From: an uncultured Clostridia bacterium | GTDB taxonomy: Bacteria; Bacillota; Clostridia; Oscillospirales; QAKW01 | Length of the DNA stretch: 64,000 bases | NCBI GenBank assembly: GCA_944385895.1 | Contig: CALWYZ010000001.1 | Coordinates: forward strand, 62,001-126,000 | Direction of reading: 5' to 3' | Shown here: positions 7,411 to 14,809 of the stretch, one piece after another | Numbering within the stretch: position 1 is the stretch's first letter | How the letters are laid out: each line of letters starts with the position of its first letter | Position numbers and translations under genes: made by a program | The notes under the pieces: generated by a model | The model's input: only the letters and a program-made list of their open reading frames with translations | What the model was told of the DNA's origin: nothing | The model's database searches: none

Positions 7411-8166
7411 TTGAAAAGAAAAGTATTTACAAATATATTATCTGCCGCATTCTGGCTGTCGGTGTGGCAGATAATTTCATACTTTGTCGCAAGCCCGCTT
7501 TTGCTGCCCGGACCGTATCTTGTGTTAAGGCGGCTTTTTGAGCTGTGCGGCACGCTGCGGTTTTGGCAGATCGCGTCCGTATCGCTTTTGCGTATACTAC
7601 TGGGGATAGTTGCAGCGCTTGTTTTCGGAATCATAGCTGCCGTCCTCAGCAGTAAGTACAGGCTTGCAAATGCTCTTATAGCCCCGGCGGTCAATATTAT
7701 TAAAGCAACGCCTGTGGCGTCGTTTATAATGCTTGCGCTTTTATGGATAAACCGCGATATACTGCCTGCGTTTATAACGGTACTTATCGCGCTGCCTGTA
7801 GTGTTCTCCAATGTCAGTACGGGTATTTTGACTATAAACAGAGGGCTTATACAGGTCGCAGAGTGTTTTGAGTTTACAGCGGTAAAAAAAATATACAGGC
7901 TTTACATACCCTCGGTGTTTCCGTATTTCCTGTCGGCGTGTCGGTCTTGTCTGGGACTTGCCTGGAAAGCGGGGGTGGCCGCAGAGGTTCTGGCAGTCCC
8001 GGCGGTTTCTATAGGCAAAATGATATATTCAAGCAAAATGTATCTTGAAACTACCGATCTTTTTGCGTGGAGTGCCGTTGTAATAATACTCAGCGTTGTC
8101 ATAGAGTATATCCTGTGCGCAGCACTTTCCCGTGTCGGCAAAAAATATGAAAGGCAGGGTGAGTGA
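7411..8166 (+). CDS. ABC transporter permease (BPD-type, SsuC/TauC-like)
   Basis: A 251-residue inner-membrane permease with about six membrane segments. The TTG at 7411 is taken as start: it follows the previous stop without a gap and gives KRKVFTNILSAAFWLSVWQ, the normal positive-inside N-terminus; the ribosome site is weak, so translational coupling to the upstream gene is likely. The region around residues 145-165 (ECFEFTAVKKIYRLYIPSVF) corresponds to the EAA loop that contacts the ATPase, and SCLGLAWKAGVAAEVLAVP is typical of the SsuC/TauC/NrtB group. It completes the membrane part of the importer with the neighbouring lipoprotein and ATPase. Confidence 0.87.
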   Translation: MKRKVFTNILSAAFWLSVWQIISYFVASPLLLPGPYLVLRRLFELCGTLRFWQIASVSLLRILLGIVAALVFGIIAAVLSSKYRLANALIAPAVNIIKATPVASFIMLALLWINRDILPAFITVLIALPVVFSNVSTGILTINRGLIQVAECFEFTAVKKIYRLYIPSVFPYFLSACRSCLGLAWKAGVAAEVLAVPAVSIGKMIYSSKMYLETTDLFAWSAVVIILSVVIEYILCAALSRVGKKYERQGE

Positions 8167-8167
8167 T

Positions 8168-8725
8168 ATGGTTGTTTTTGATAAAATAACGGTCAAATTC
8201 GGTGAAAAAACCGTGCTTGATAATTTTTGCGCTGATGTATCAGACAACCATATAACCGCTGTTATCGGTCCTTCCGGCAGCGGTAAGACCACACTTATGT
8301 CTGTCGCTTCAGGCTTGATAAAACCTCAAGGCGGAAAATTTATCTGTGATAAAAAAATATCTGTCATGTTTCAGCAGCCGCGTCTTTTTCCGTGGCTTAC
8401 AGCGCTTGAAAATGTAAATATTGTGGCATCCGACAATAAAACTACGATTCAGCTTTCAAAGGATATGCTGCTGAAGGTGGGAATAAATGAATTTGATAAA
8501 TATCCGGATCAGCTGTCAGGCGGCATGAAACAGCGCGTTGCGTTTGCAAGAGCGCTTGTCTATGACGCTGACCTGATGCTGCTGGACGAGCCATTTTCGG
8601 CTCTTGATGAAAATATACGCGATGATATGCTGAAAATTTTGACCGGTATCAACAGACAGATTATTTTTGTGACACATAACCGTCAGGAGCTTAATATAGC
8701 AGATAAAATAATAGAATTAAAATAA
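8168..8725 (+). CDS. ABC transporter ATP-binding protein (SsuB/TauB-like)
   Basis: A 185-residue nucleotide-binding subunit. ATG 8168 is chosen because it has GGGTGAG just upstream (overlapping the permease 3' end) and gives the family start MVVFDKITVKFGEKTVLDNF. Walker A is GPSGSGKTT, the Q-loop MFQQPRLFPWLTALENV, the signature LSGGMKQRVAFARAL, Walker B LMLLDEPFSALD, and the switch His lies in IFVTHNRQE. All catalytic residues are intact. At 185 residues it is shorter than the usual 240-260 because it ends soon after the switch region. Substrate unknown. The operon is closed by a terminator 155 bases downstream. Confidence 0.9.
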   Translation: MVVFDKITVKFGEKTVLDNFCADVSDNHITAVIGPSGSGKTTLMSVASGLIKPQGGKFICDKKISVMFQQPRLFPWLTALENVNIVASDNKTTIQLSKDMLLKVGINEFDKYPDQLSGGMKQRVAFARALVYDADLMLLDEPFSALDENIRDDMLKILTGINRQIIFVTHNRQELNIADKIIELK

Positions 8726-8879
8726 ATAGCCCTAATATAAATCGTCAGTGACAGAGCTATTATCAGGTAATAAAATAATATTTTATAATGATTAACAGCA
8801 GAAAAAATTATTGTCATGCCTAAATATCATTTAACCTGCGGTTTTGCGGAAAATCGATTGAATTTAAAATGATATAATA

Positions 8880-8909
8880 AAAAGCAGAGCTTTTTGCTCT
8901 GCTTTTTTT
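8880..8909 (+). terminator. Terminator of the ABC importer operon
   Basis: GCAGAGC and GCTCTGC arms around a T-rich loop, preceded by an A-run and followed by seven T; works in both directions. Confidence 0.8.
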
Positions 8910-9065
8910 GTAAGTAAAATTGCGTCACTGCTTTTAAACGTAATAGAGTTTAAAACAATAAAAATTTTTTAACCGTTATAATTAAGAAAAAATTTTCGGT
9001 AAAAAATAATGATGGCAGTCGATTTTAGTTTAAAATGTATAAAGCTATGCGATGTTTTTATCTGC

Positions 9066-9100
9066 AAAAAAGAGACACTTTAAAAAACAGTGTCCCTTTT
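9066..9100 (-). terminator. Terminator after queT (minus strand)
   Basis: On the minus strand GGGACACT pairs with AGTGTCTC (one mismatch) across a T/A-rich loop and is followed by seven T. Confidence 0.75.
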
Positions 9101-9104
9101 GTTC

Positions 9105-9584
9105 TTATTTCATGTATCTGTCTATCTTGTACTTTTGCAAAAGCTTTGTAAAAGGTATGCCCAGAACAAAGCAAACAATAAACTGCGAAAGCGCTAAGCT
9201 GCCCATATAGCTTAAAAGCAGCAACGGAGAAAAATTGTCCGCCATAACTGCCAGCATTGTCCCTATAGCAAGTGCGTTGATGATTATCGGGGGCAAAGCG
9301 GCAAAATATATTTTTTTGCACTTATATGTAATAATCGCCGCGGCAAGCGTCGCAAGACTGCCGACGATCATATCGATAGGAGTCGAAAACAGCATATTTG
9401 ATACAAAACATCCTATGAACACTCCGTAAATTGCGTAAGGAGACAAAAACGGCAGCAGGGTAAAGGCCTCTGCAATCCTGAACTGGATAGGTCCGAAAGC
9501 AATAGATGCAAACGGCAGGGTAAGTACTACATAAGCCGCGGCGATCACCGCACTTGTTGTTATTCCTTTAATTGATATGCGCAT
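9105..9584 (-). CDS. queT: QueT-family queuosine-precursor transporter (ECF S component)
   Basis: A 159-residue integral membrane protein. The start ATG at 9584 has CGGAG nine bases upstream; a longer reading into lepA has no ribosome site. It begins MRISIKGITTSAVIAAAYVVLTL and continues GPIQFRIAEAFTLLPFLSPYAIYGVFIGCF, the hallmark of QueT proteins, with five to six membrane segments and the conserved ID(M)IVGSLATLAAA stretch. As an ECF-type S subunit it would need a shared energising module (EcfA/A'/T), which is not in this window. It imports precursors of the tRNA modification queuosine. It lies 16 bases after lepA and seems to be the last gene of that operon; no preQ1 riboswitch is visible. 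Confidence 0.87.
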   Translation of the reverse strand: MRISIKGITTSAVIAAAYVVLTLPFASIAFGPIQFRIAEAFTLLPFLSPYAIYGVFIGCFVSNMLFSTPIDMIVGSLATLAAAIITYKCKKIYFAALPPIIINALAIGTMLAVMADNFSPLLLLSYMGSLALSQFIVCFVLGIPFTKLLQKYKIDRYMK

Positions 9585-9600
9585 ATAAAATTCTCCGTTT

Positions 9601-11409
9601 CTATTTATCGCTGTCAAGCTTCAAAACGGCCATAAAAGCTTCCTGCGGAACCTCAACACTGCCGAGACTGCGCATACGCTTTTTGCCTTCTTTCTGCTTT
9701 TCAAGCAGTTTTTTCTTTCTTGTTATATCACCGCCGTAGCACTTTGCAAGTACGTCTTTTCTCAATGCCTTGACAGTTTCTCGTGCAATAACTTTACCGC
9801 CTATCGCCGCCTGAATCGGTATTTCAAACAGCTGGCGCGGGATATGCTCTTTTAGTTTTTCAGCCATTTTTCTTGCACGCGGATAAGCTTTGTCAGTATG
9901 AACTATAAACGACAGTGCGTCAACAACCTCGCCGCTGAGCAGAATATCCAGTTTTACAAGCTTTGAAGGTTTATAATCAGACAGCTCATAGTCAAGAGAT
10001 GCATATCCGCGTGTACGAGATTTCAAAGTATCAAAAAAATCATACACTATCTCACCCAGCGGAAGCTCGTAATGTATATTTACCCTGCCGGTGTCAATAT
10101 AAGTCATATCTTTGAAAATACCGCGTCTGTCTTGACACAGCTCCATTATATTTCCGACAAATTCTTCCGGAGAAATGATATCCGCTTTGACATAAGGCTC
10201 CAATGTCTCTGCTATGACAGCCGGGTCGGGGAAGTTTGTAGGGTTTGAAATATACTGACTTGTCCCGTCGGTGTATTTGACAAGGTATGATACAGACGGC
10301 GCAGTAGTAATAATATCAAGTAAAAATTCGCGTTCGATGCGCTCCTGAATTATTTCCATATGCAAAAGCCCCAAAAATCCGCATCTGAAACCAAATCCCA
10401 ACGCCGCAGAAGTCTCCGGCTCGAACATAAATGATGCATCATTCAGCTTTAGTTTTGCAAGAGCGTCTTTCAGATCGTCATATTTGGCACCGTCTGCCGG
10501 ATAAATACCGGAAAACACCATAGGAGTGCATTCCTTGTATCCTGCAAGCGGTTTATCACATGGCTTTTCTGTATGGGTGACGGTATCACCGACACGTGTG
10601 TTTTCAACATTTTTTATTGAGGCGGTAAAATATCCGACATCCCCCGCTTTAAGTATGCCGGTCTGCTCCAGATCAAGCGGGCGCATAAATCCGCATTCCA
10701 CTACTTCAAATTCAGCGCCTGTTGCCATCATTTTTATTTTATCACCGGTTTTAAGAGTGCCGTCCATCATTCTAATGTATACAATAACACCCTTATAGCT
10801 GTCATAATAGCTGTCGAATATAAGCGCGCACAGCGGAGCGTTTTCATCGCCTGACGGAGGCGGTATATTGTTTACAACCGCTTCCAGTACGCTTGGCATA
10901 TTGATGTTCATTTTTGCAGATACCTGCGGTGCGTCCTGTGCGGGGATACCGATTATGTCTTCAATCTCGTGAATACATCTTTGTGGGTCTGCCGAGGGCA
11001 GGTCTATTTTGTTTATAACAGGCACCAGTTCCAGATTGTTGTCAAGAGCGATATATGTATTGGCAAGAGTCTGTGCCTCGATGCCCTGAGATGCGTCAAC
11101 CACAAGCACCGCTCCTTCACATGCTGCAAGCGCGCGTGACACTTCGTAATTGAAATCTACATGTCCGGGGGTGTCTATGAGATTTATTGTATAAACCTTG
11201 CCGTTTAAAGCTTTGTACTCCAGGTGAACAGCACGCGCTTTTATCGTTATTCCGCGCTCCCGTTCAAGCTCCATGTTATCAAGAAGCTGGTCTTCCATCT
11301 GACGGGAAGTGACGGCATTGCACAGTTCCAGCAATCTATCGGCTATTGTGCTTTTTCCGTGATCTATATGTGCTATGATGGAAAAATTACGGATGTTTTC
11401 TTGGCTCAT
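9601..11409 (-). CDS. lepA: Elongation factor 4 (LepA)
   Basis: A 602-residue translational GTPase that back-translocates or rescues stalled ribosomes. G1 is AHIDHGKST, followed by the switch [11 protein letters not shown]3 DTPGHVDF, G4 NKIDLP and G5 near SAKMNI. After domain II come the [15 protein letters not shown] block and the LepA-specific C-terminal domain ending in [21 protein letters not shown], which separates it from EF-G and TypA. Length is standard (about 600). Its start codon lies two bases after the stop of a 62-residue exported protein, so they share a transcript; queT follows. Confidence 0.97.
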   Translation of the reverse strand: MSQENIRNFSIIAHIDHGKSTIADRLLELCNAVTSRQMEDQLLDNMELERERGITIKARAVHLEYKALNGKVYTINLIDTPGHVDFNYEVSRALAACEGAVLVVDASQGIEAQTLANTYIALDNNLELVPVINKIDLPSADPQRCIHEIEDIIGIPAQDAPQVSAKMNINMPSVLEAVVNNIPPPSGDENAPLCALIFDSYYDSYKGVIVYIRMMDGTLKTGDKIKMMATGAEFEVVECGFMRPLDLEQTGILKAGDVGYFTASIKNVENTRVGDTVTHTEKPCDKPLAGYKECTPMVFSGIYPADGAKYDDLKDALAKLKLNDASFMFEPETSAALGFGFRCGFLGLLHMEIIQERIEREFLLDIITTAPSVSYLVKYTDGTSQYISNPTNFPDPAVIAETLEPYVKADIISPEEFVGNIMELCQDRRGIFKDMTYIDTGRVNIHYELPLGEIVYDFFDTLKSRTRGYASLDYELSDYKPSKLVKLDILLSGEVVDALSFIVHTDKAYPRARKMAEKLKEHIPRQLFEIPIQAAIGGKVIARETVKALRKDVLAKCYGGDITRKKKLLEKQKEGKKRMRSLGSVEVPQEAFMAVLKLDSDK

Positions 11410-11411
11410 TT

Positions 11412-11600
11412 TTACCTCAGTTTAAATTGTTCGTTAAGGATAGTAATAACTGTGTTTCCGTCTTCACTGTGTATATCGAAAAATACGTTAGAATCCAGAA
11501 ATCCGGCGACTTTTTTTGTGTTTCTGTCAACAGCCTGCATGGCTAAAACAGCAATCACGCATAATAAAGCCGCCGCGCAGAACGCTAAAAACCGTTTCAT
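11412..11600 (-). CDS. Small exported or membrane-anchored protein of unknown function
   Basis: A 62-residue protein. Its first 23 residues ([22 protein letters not shown]) form a signal peptide or membrane anchor; the remaining 39 residues (…[25 protein letters not shown]) are polar with no known motif. It has a GAGG about nine bases before its ATG and ends two bases before lepA, which argues that it is translated and coupled to lepA. I do not recognise a family. Confidence 0.6.
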   Translation of the reverse strand: MKRFLAFCAAALLCVIAVLAMQAVDRNTKKVAGFLDSNVFFDIHSEDGNTVITILNEQFKLR

Positions 11601-11627
11601 ATTGCAGCCTCGCTTCGGATTTTATTA

Positions 11628-11657
11628 TCCGCACACCCAATTTGACGGGCGTGCGGA
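11628..11657 (-). other. Hairpin in the leader of the small gene/lepA
   Basis: TCCGCAC-A-CCC and GGG-C-GTGCGGA arms. No T-run follows in either direction, so it is not a simple terminator; it could slow or mark the leader between the glycerophosphodiesterase gene and the small gene. Confidence 0.35.
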
Positions 11658-11707
11658 CTTGATGTTAGTTTGCAATAAAAAACGGTGTTTATACTTAATT
11701 TAAATAT

Positions 11708-12445
11708 TTACAGATCTTTTACAGCGTCTCTGATCTGTCTGGGATAGTTTGTTATAATCCCCGTAACCCCGGCTTTTACGGTATTGACGGCGCTTTCTGC
11801 GTCATTGACAGTCCAGGCGTTGATCTCAATGCCTGCATTGCGCACAGCCATTAGATTACCTCTGAGTATATTGCTTCTGTATTCGGGATGTACAGCAAAA
11901 GCACCTATGGATTTTGCATAATTTTCGGCCTTGTATATTACATCGCTGTATAACGGAGCAACCTTGGCATCAGGATTAGCCTTAAGTATATTTACAAGTA
12001 TCGGATGGTCAAAGCAGGAATAGAAAATTTTATCTTCAACTCCGTACTGCTTTACCATTTCAACTATATCATATTCCAGACCGTCGTCTACTGTACGGTT
12101 GGCCTTGATTTCTATGTTGAGTTCTATACCGGTTTTTTTAACCAGTTCAAGCAGTTCTGAGAGCTTTACTATATTCTGTACAGGTACGTTTGGAAAATGT
12201 TTTGAACTGATATCGACGTCTTTGATCTGATCGTATGTCATTTCAGTGACATCCCAATCGGCATATGCATCACCTGCAAGGCGTTTGAGAGTGGAATCGT
12301 GCATTATTATAAGCACACCGTCTTTTGTTTTTCTGACATCGGTCTCTATAGCATCGGCACCGTCAGATACGGCTTTTTCAAATGCGTACATTGTGTTTCC
12401 CGGAGCTTCACCGGAAGAACCTCTGTGTGCTATTATTTTAACCAT
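11708..12445 (-). CDS. Glycerophosphodiester phosphodiesterase (GDPD)
   Basis: A 245-residue cytoplasmic enzyme of the GDPD TIM-barrel family that splits glycerophosphodiesters into glycerol 3-phosphate and an alcohol. The N-terminal HRGSSGEAPGNTMYAFEKA (catalytic His, with the ENT-like turn), the DAIETDVRKTKDGVLIIMHDSTLKRL block (metal-binding Glu/Asp and second catalytic His) and a central ELNIEIK motif are all present; the C-terminus AWTVNDAESAVNTVKAGVTGIITNYP is typical. No signal peptide, so it resembles UgpQ rather than exported GlpQ. It starts two bases after the stop of an upstream membrane protein gene, indicating an operon. Confidence 0.93.
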   Translation of the reverse strand: MVKIIAHRGSSGEAPGNTMYAFEKAVSDGADAIETDVRKTKDGVLIIMHDSTLKRLAGDAYADWDVTEMTYDQIKDVDISSKHFPNVPVQNIVKLSELLELVKKTGIELNIEIKANRTVDDGLEYDIVEMVKQYGVEDKIFYSCFDHPILVNILKANPDAKVAPLYSDVIYKAENYAKSIGAFAVHPEYRSNILRGNLMAVRNAGIEINAWTVNDAESAVNTVKAGVTGIITNYPRQIRDAVKDL

Positions 12446-12447
12446 TA

Positions 12448-13377
12448 TTATCTCTCCTCTTCATATATATTATTTATAATTGGATCTTTATTTTGAACAT
12501 CATCCGGCTTGTGCTGCATATCTTCAGTACCGTCAATGCAGACACGTTGCTGGTCATCTTGCTGGTTTTGCATATTGCAAACGCTGTAATCATCAGCATC
12601 TGCGTTAATAAGAACAATGAAAGAAATAATTATAAATACTGTTTGTATTAAAGCATTGAAAATAAAGCTTGCGGGAGAGAAGGCATATACCTTGCCGACT
12701 GCGGCGGCATATAAATCGGCAATCGAGCCTGAGGAAGCGATGACCGCGTAAAGAAGGGATAATGCGACGATACGTTTTTTTGTTACTTTTTGCCCGCAAA
12801 ACAGCAAAACAACAGTCATGACAAGCAAAGCCATGCAGCACAGTATAAGCATGTTAAACTTGACCTGACTGACATGCGATTTTTCAAAGGAACTGAAAAA
12901 TGCTTTTATAGCGTGCGCAATAATATAAATCGGAGCAAAAAATCCAAGAGCATAAATACCTTTTTTTGGTTTGCTTCCGCTGAGTATGGTATAACCGAGT
13001 ATTGCGTAAAATACAGCGGCTAACAGCTCCAAAACGGTTACAGGATCGGGCATTTGGGTTTTAAGCATTGCCGCTAAGTTTACTCCGAAATCCGCCATCA
13101 TTATAATAGCGATAATGATAAACATCAATCCCGAGTTGTTGCTTTTGAAAATACGTCTGTTGGCTTTCTGAGAGCTTCCCCAAATCAAAAACAAACCCGA
13201 AAAGACAGCAGCAGCTGCCATCAAGATATAAAGGGAATATACCAGAAACGACTGAAATCCGTTTTGCGGCTTAAAAAATCCGTTTTCATCAATTACAAAA
13301 ATATATTGCAAAATTCTCAAAACGGTACACACCGGCACTAAAACCGTCGTGAACAAAAGCGCGTGTTTTGTTTTCAA
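12448..13377 (-). CDS. Polytopic membrane protein of unknown function
   Basis: A protein of about 309 residues with roughly eight hydrophobic segments and a polar C-terminal tail of about 45 residues that begins after a last helix (FIIISFIVLIN) and is rich in Asp/Gln. The TTG at 13377 is preferred as start because GCGGAGGCG lies eight to nine bases upstream and gives MKTKHALLFTTVLVPVCTVL; a longer reading from 13398 would bury that ribosome site inside the gene. No motif of a transporter, enzyme or receptor is recognisable. It is translationally close to the GDPD gene (two-base gap), so a lipid or envelope role is possible but unproven. Confidence 0.72.
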   Translation of the reverse strand: MKTKHALLFTTVLVPVCTVLRILQYIFVIDENGFFKPQNGFQSFLVYSLYILMAAAAVFSGLFLIWGSSQKANRRIFKSNNSGLMFIIIAIIMMADFGVNLAAMLKTQMPDPVTVLELLAAVFYAILGYTILSGSKPKKGIYALGFFAPIYIIAHAIKAFFSSFEKSHVSQVKFNMLILCCMALLVMTVVLLFCGQKVTKKRIVALSLLYAVIASSGSIADLYAAAVGKVYAFSPASFIFNALIQTVFIIISFIVLINADADDYSVCNMQNQQDDQQRVCIDGTEDMQHKPDDVQNKDPIINNIYEEER

Positions 13378-13424
13378 ATAAAACGCCTCCGCATACAACT
13401 ATACTTAAAATACATAATAATGGT

Positions 13425-13453
13425 ATTATACTATACATTTTATTAAAAGTAAA
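13425..13453 (-). promoter_or_regulatory. Probable promoter of the membrane protein-GDPD unit
   Basis: Minus strand TTTACT (13448-13453), 17-base spacer, perfect TATAAT (13425-13430). The -35 box is weak. Confidence 0.5.
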
Positions 13454-13493
13454 TGGATATTGCGAATTTATTGACAGCAGATGCCTGTCGCTG

Positions 13494-13522
13494 TTGACAA
13501 ACACGGGGTATAAATATATAAT
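13494..13522 (+). promoter_or_regulatory. Promoter of prfB
   Basis: Perfect TTGACA (13494-13499), 17-base spacer, perfect TATAAT (13517-13522); the prfB start codon is 37 bases downstream. Confidence 0.85.
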
Positions 13523-13559
13523 GTTGTGTATATTCAAACAAAACGCAGCGGGAGATTAT

Positions 13560-14657
13560 ATGATAATAATTGACGACTATAAAAACAAGCTTAACAGGTA
13601 TCGCCAGGAGCTGGCGAATTTATATGACGCACTCAAAATCGATGCGGTAAAGACCAAGCTTGAACAGGATGAGGCGCTTACTGCACAGGACGGATTCTGG
13701 AATGATATGGAAAAGTCCCAAAAGGTTTCGCAGTCAATAAAAAATTCAAAAAACATAATCGCGGAATATGAGACTCTTGAAAAAAAAGCGGATGATCTGT
13801 CGGCATTGATAGAGTTTGCCGAGGATGGCATGCTTGAGGATGTTGAACAGGATATCATCGTAGAATTCCCGGAATTTGAAAAGGAGCTGGAAAACGCCAA
13901 GCTTAAAACACTGCTGTCAGGTGAATATGACAAAAACAATGCTATACTTACCTTTCATGCCGGGGCCGGCGGAACCGAGGCTCAGGACTGGGTGGAAATG
14001 CTGTACAGAATGTATACACGTTTTGCACAGCGGCATGATTACAAGGTTACGGTGCTTGACTATCTGGACGGTGATGAAGCCGGAATAAAAAGCGCGTCGA
14101 TACTGGTGGAAGGATTGTATGCATACGGTTATCTTAAAGCGGAAAACGGGGTTCACCGCCTTGTCAGAGTTTCTCCATTTGATTCTTCCGGCAGACGTCA
14201 TACATCTTTTGCATCATTGGAGGTTATGCCCGAGCTTGATGATGATACCATGATAGAAATTCGTGATGAGGATCTTAAAGTAGATACTTACCGTTCATCG
14301 GGAGCGGGAGGTCAGCATGTAAATAAGACAGAAAGCGCAATACGCATTACCCACTTGCCTACCGGAGTTGTGGTCGCTTGTCAGAATGAACGCTCACAGC
14401 ATAAAAACCGTGAAATGGCAATGAAAATGCTTAAGTCAAAACTCGTAGAAATAAAAGAACGTGAGCATCTTGAAAAAATAGAGGATATCAAAGGCGAGCA
14501 TATGCAGATCGGCTGGGGCTCTCAGATACGTTCGTATGTGTTTATGCCGTATACTCTTGTCAAGGACCACAGGACCGGCTTTGAGTCCGGAAATATAAAT
14601 GCGGTTATGGACGGCGATATTGACGGATTTATAAATGCATACCTGCTTTCACTGTAA
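13560..14657 (+). CDS. prfB: Peptide chain release factor 2
   Basis: A 365-residue factor that reads UGA and UAA and triggers peptide release. The ATG at 13560 has GGGAG upstream. The stop-codon recognition tripeptide SPF is seen in RVSPFDSSGRRHTSF, which identifies RF2 rather than RF1, and the catalytic GGQ in SSGAGGQHVNKTESAIRITH contacts the peptidyl-transferase centre. The N-terminal coiled coil (ELANLYDALKIDAVKTKLEQDE…GFWND) is intact and in frame: there is no in-frame UGA and no programmed +1 frameshift, unlike prfB of many bacteria. Own consensus promoter; the next gene has a separate promoter. Confidence 0.97.
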   Translation: MIIIDDYKNKLNRYRQELANLYDALKIDAVKTKLEQDEALTAQDGFWNDMEKSQKVSQSIKNSKNIIAEYETLEKKADDLSALIEFAEDGMLEDVEQDIIVEFPEFEKELENAKLKTLLSGEYDKNNAILTFHAGAGGTEAQDWVEMLYRMYTRFAQRHDYKVTVLDYLDGDEAGIKSASILVEGLYAYGYLKAENGVHRLVRVSPFDSSGRRHTSFASLEVMPELDDDTMIEIRDEDLKVDTYRSSGAGGQHVNKTESAIRITHLPTGVVVACQNERSQHKNREMAMKMLKSKLVEIKEREHLEKIEDIKGEHMQIGWGSQIRSYVFMPYTLVKDHRTGFESGNINAVMDGDIDGFINAYLLSL

Positions 14658-14748
14658 AAACAAGTGTCCAAAATGCACAAAAAACTGACTTTATATTTGT
14701 TCAAAAAGCGACTTTTTGTTGCAGTTTTGTTACATTAAGATTTTGAAG

Positions 14749-14777
14749 TTGACTTGATCTGCTATTAATATTATAAT
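14749..14777 (+). promoter_or_regulatory. Promoter of the SLH-protein gene
   Basis: TTGACT (14749-14754), 17-base spacer, TATAAT (14772-14777); start codon 32 bases further with a GGAGG site. Confidence 0.8.
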
Positions 14778-14809
14778 TTTATCAAGTTACTTGCAGGAGG
14801 AAAATATCC

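Larger units (their letters stand above)
8726..9104. other. Gene-free AT-rich gap between convergent units
   Basis: No open frame with a ribosome site and no RNA gene is recognisable here. It holds two terminators: one for the ABC importer operon (8880-8909) and one for the minus-strand queT unit (9066-9100). The rest is AT-rich sequence without clear structure. Confidence 0.6.

Noticed and set aside
5706-8725. Thiamin-precursor (ThiXYZ) transporter
   Set aside because: The binding protein is NMT1-like, but no TPP riboswitch or thiamin gene lies nearby, so the substrate is left open.
13368-13559. N-terminal extension or programmed frameshift of prfB
   Set aside because: The frame is open upstream but contains the promoter and lacks a ribosome site; from the ATG at 13560 the factor is full length with no in-frame UGA, so no frameshift is needed.
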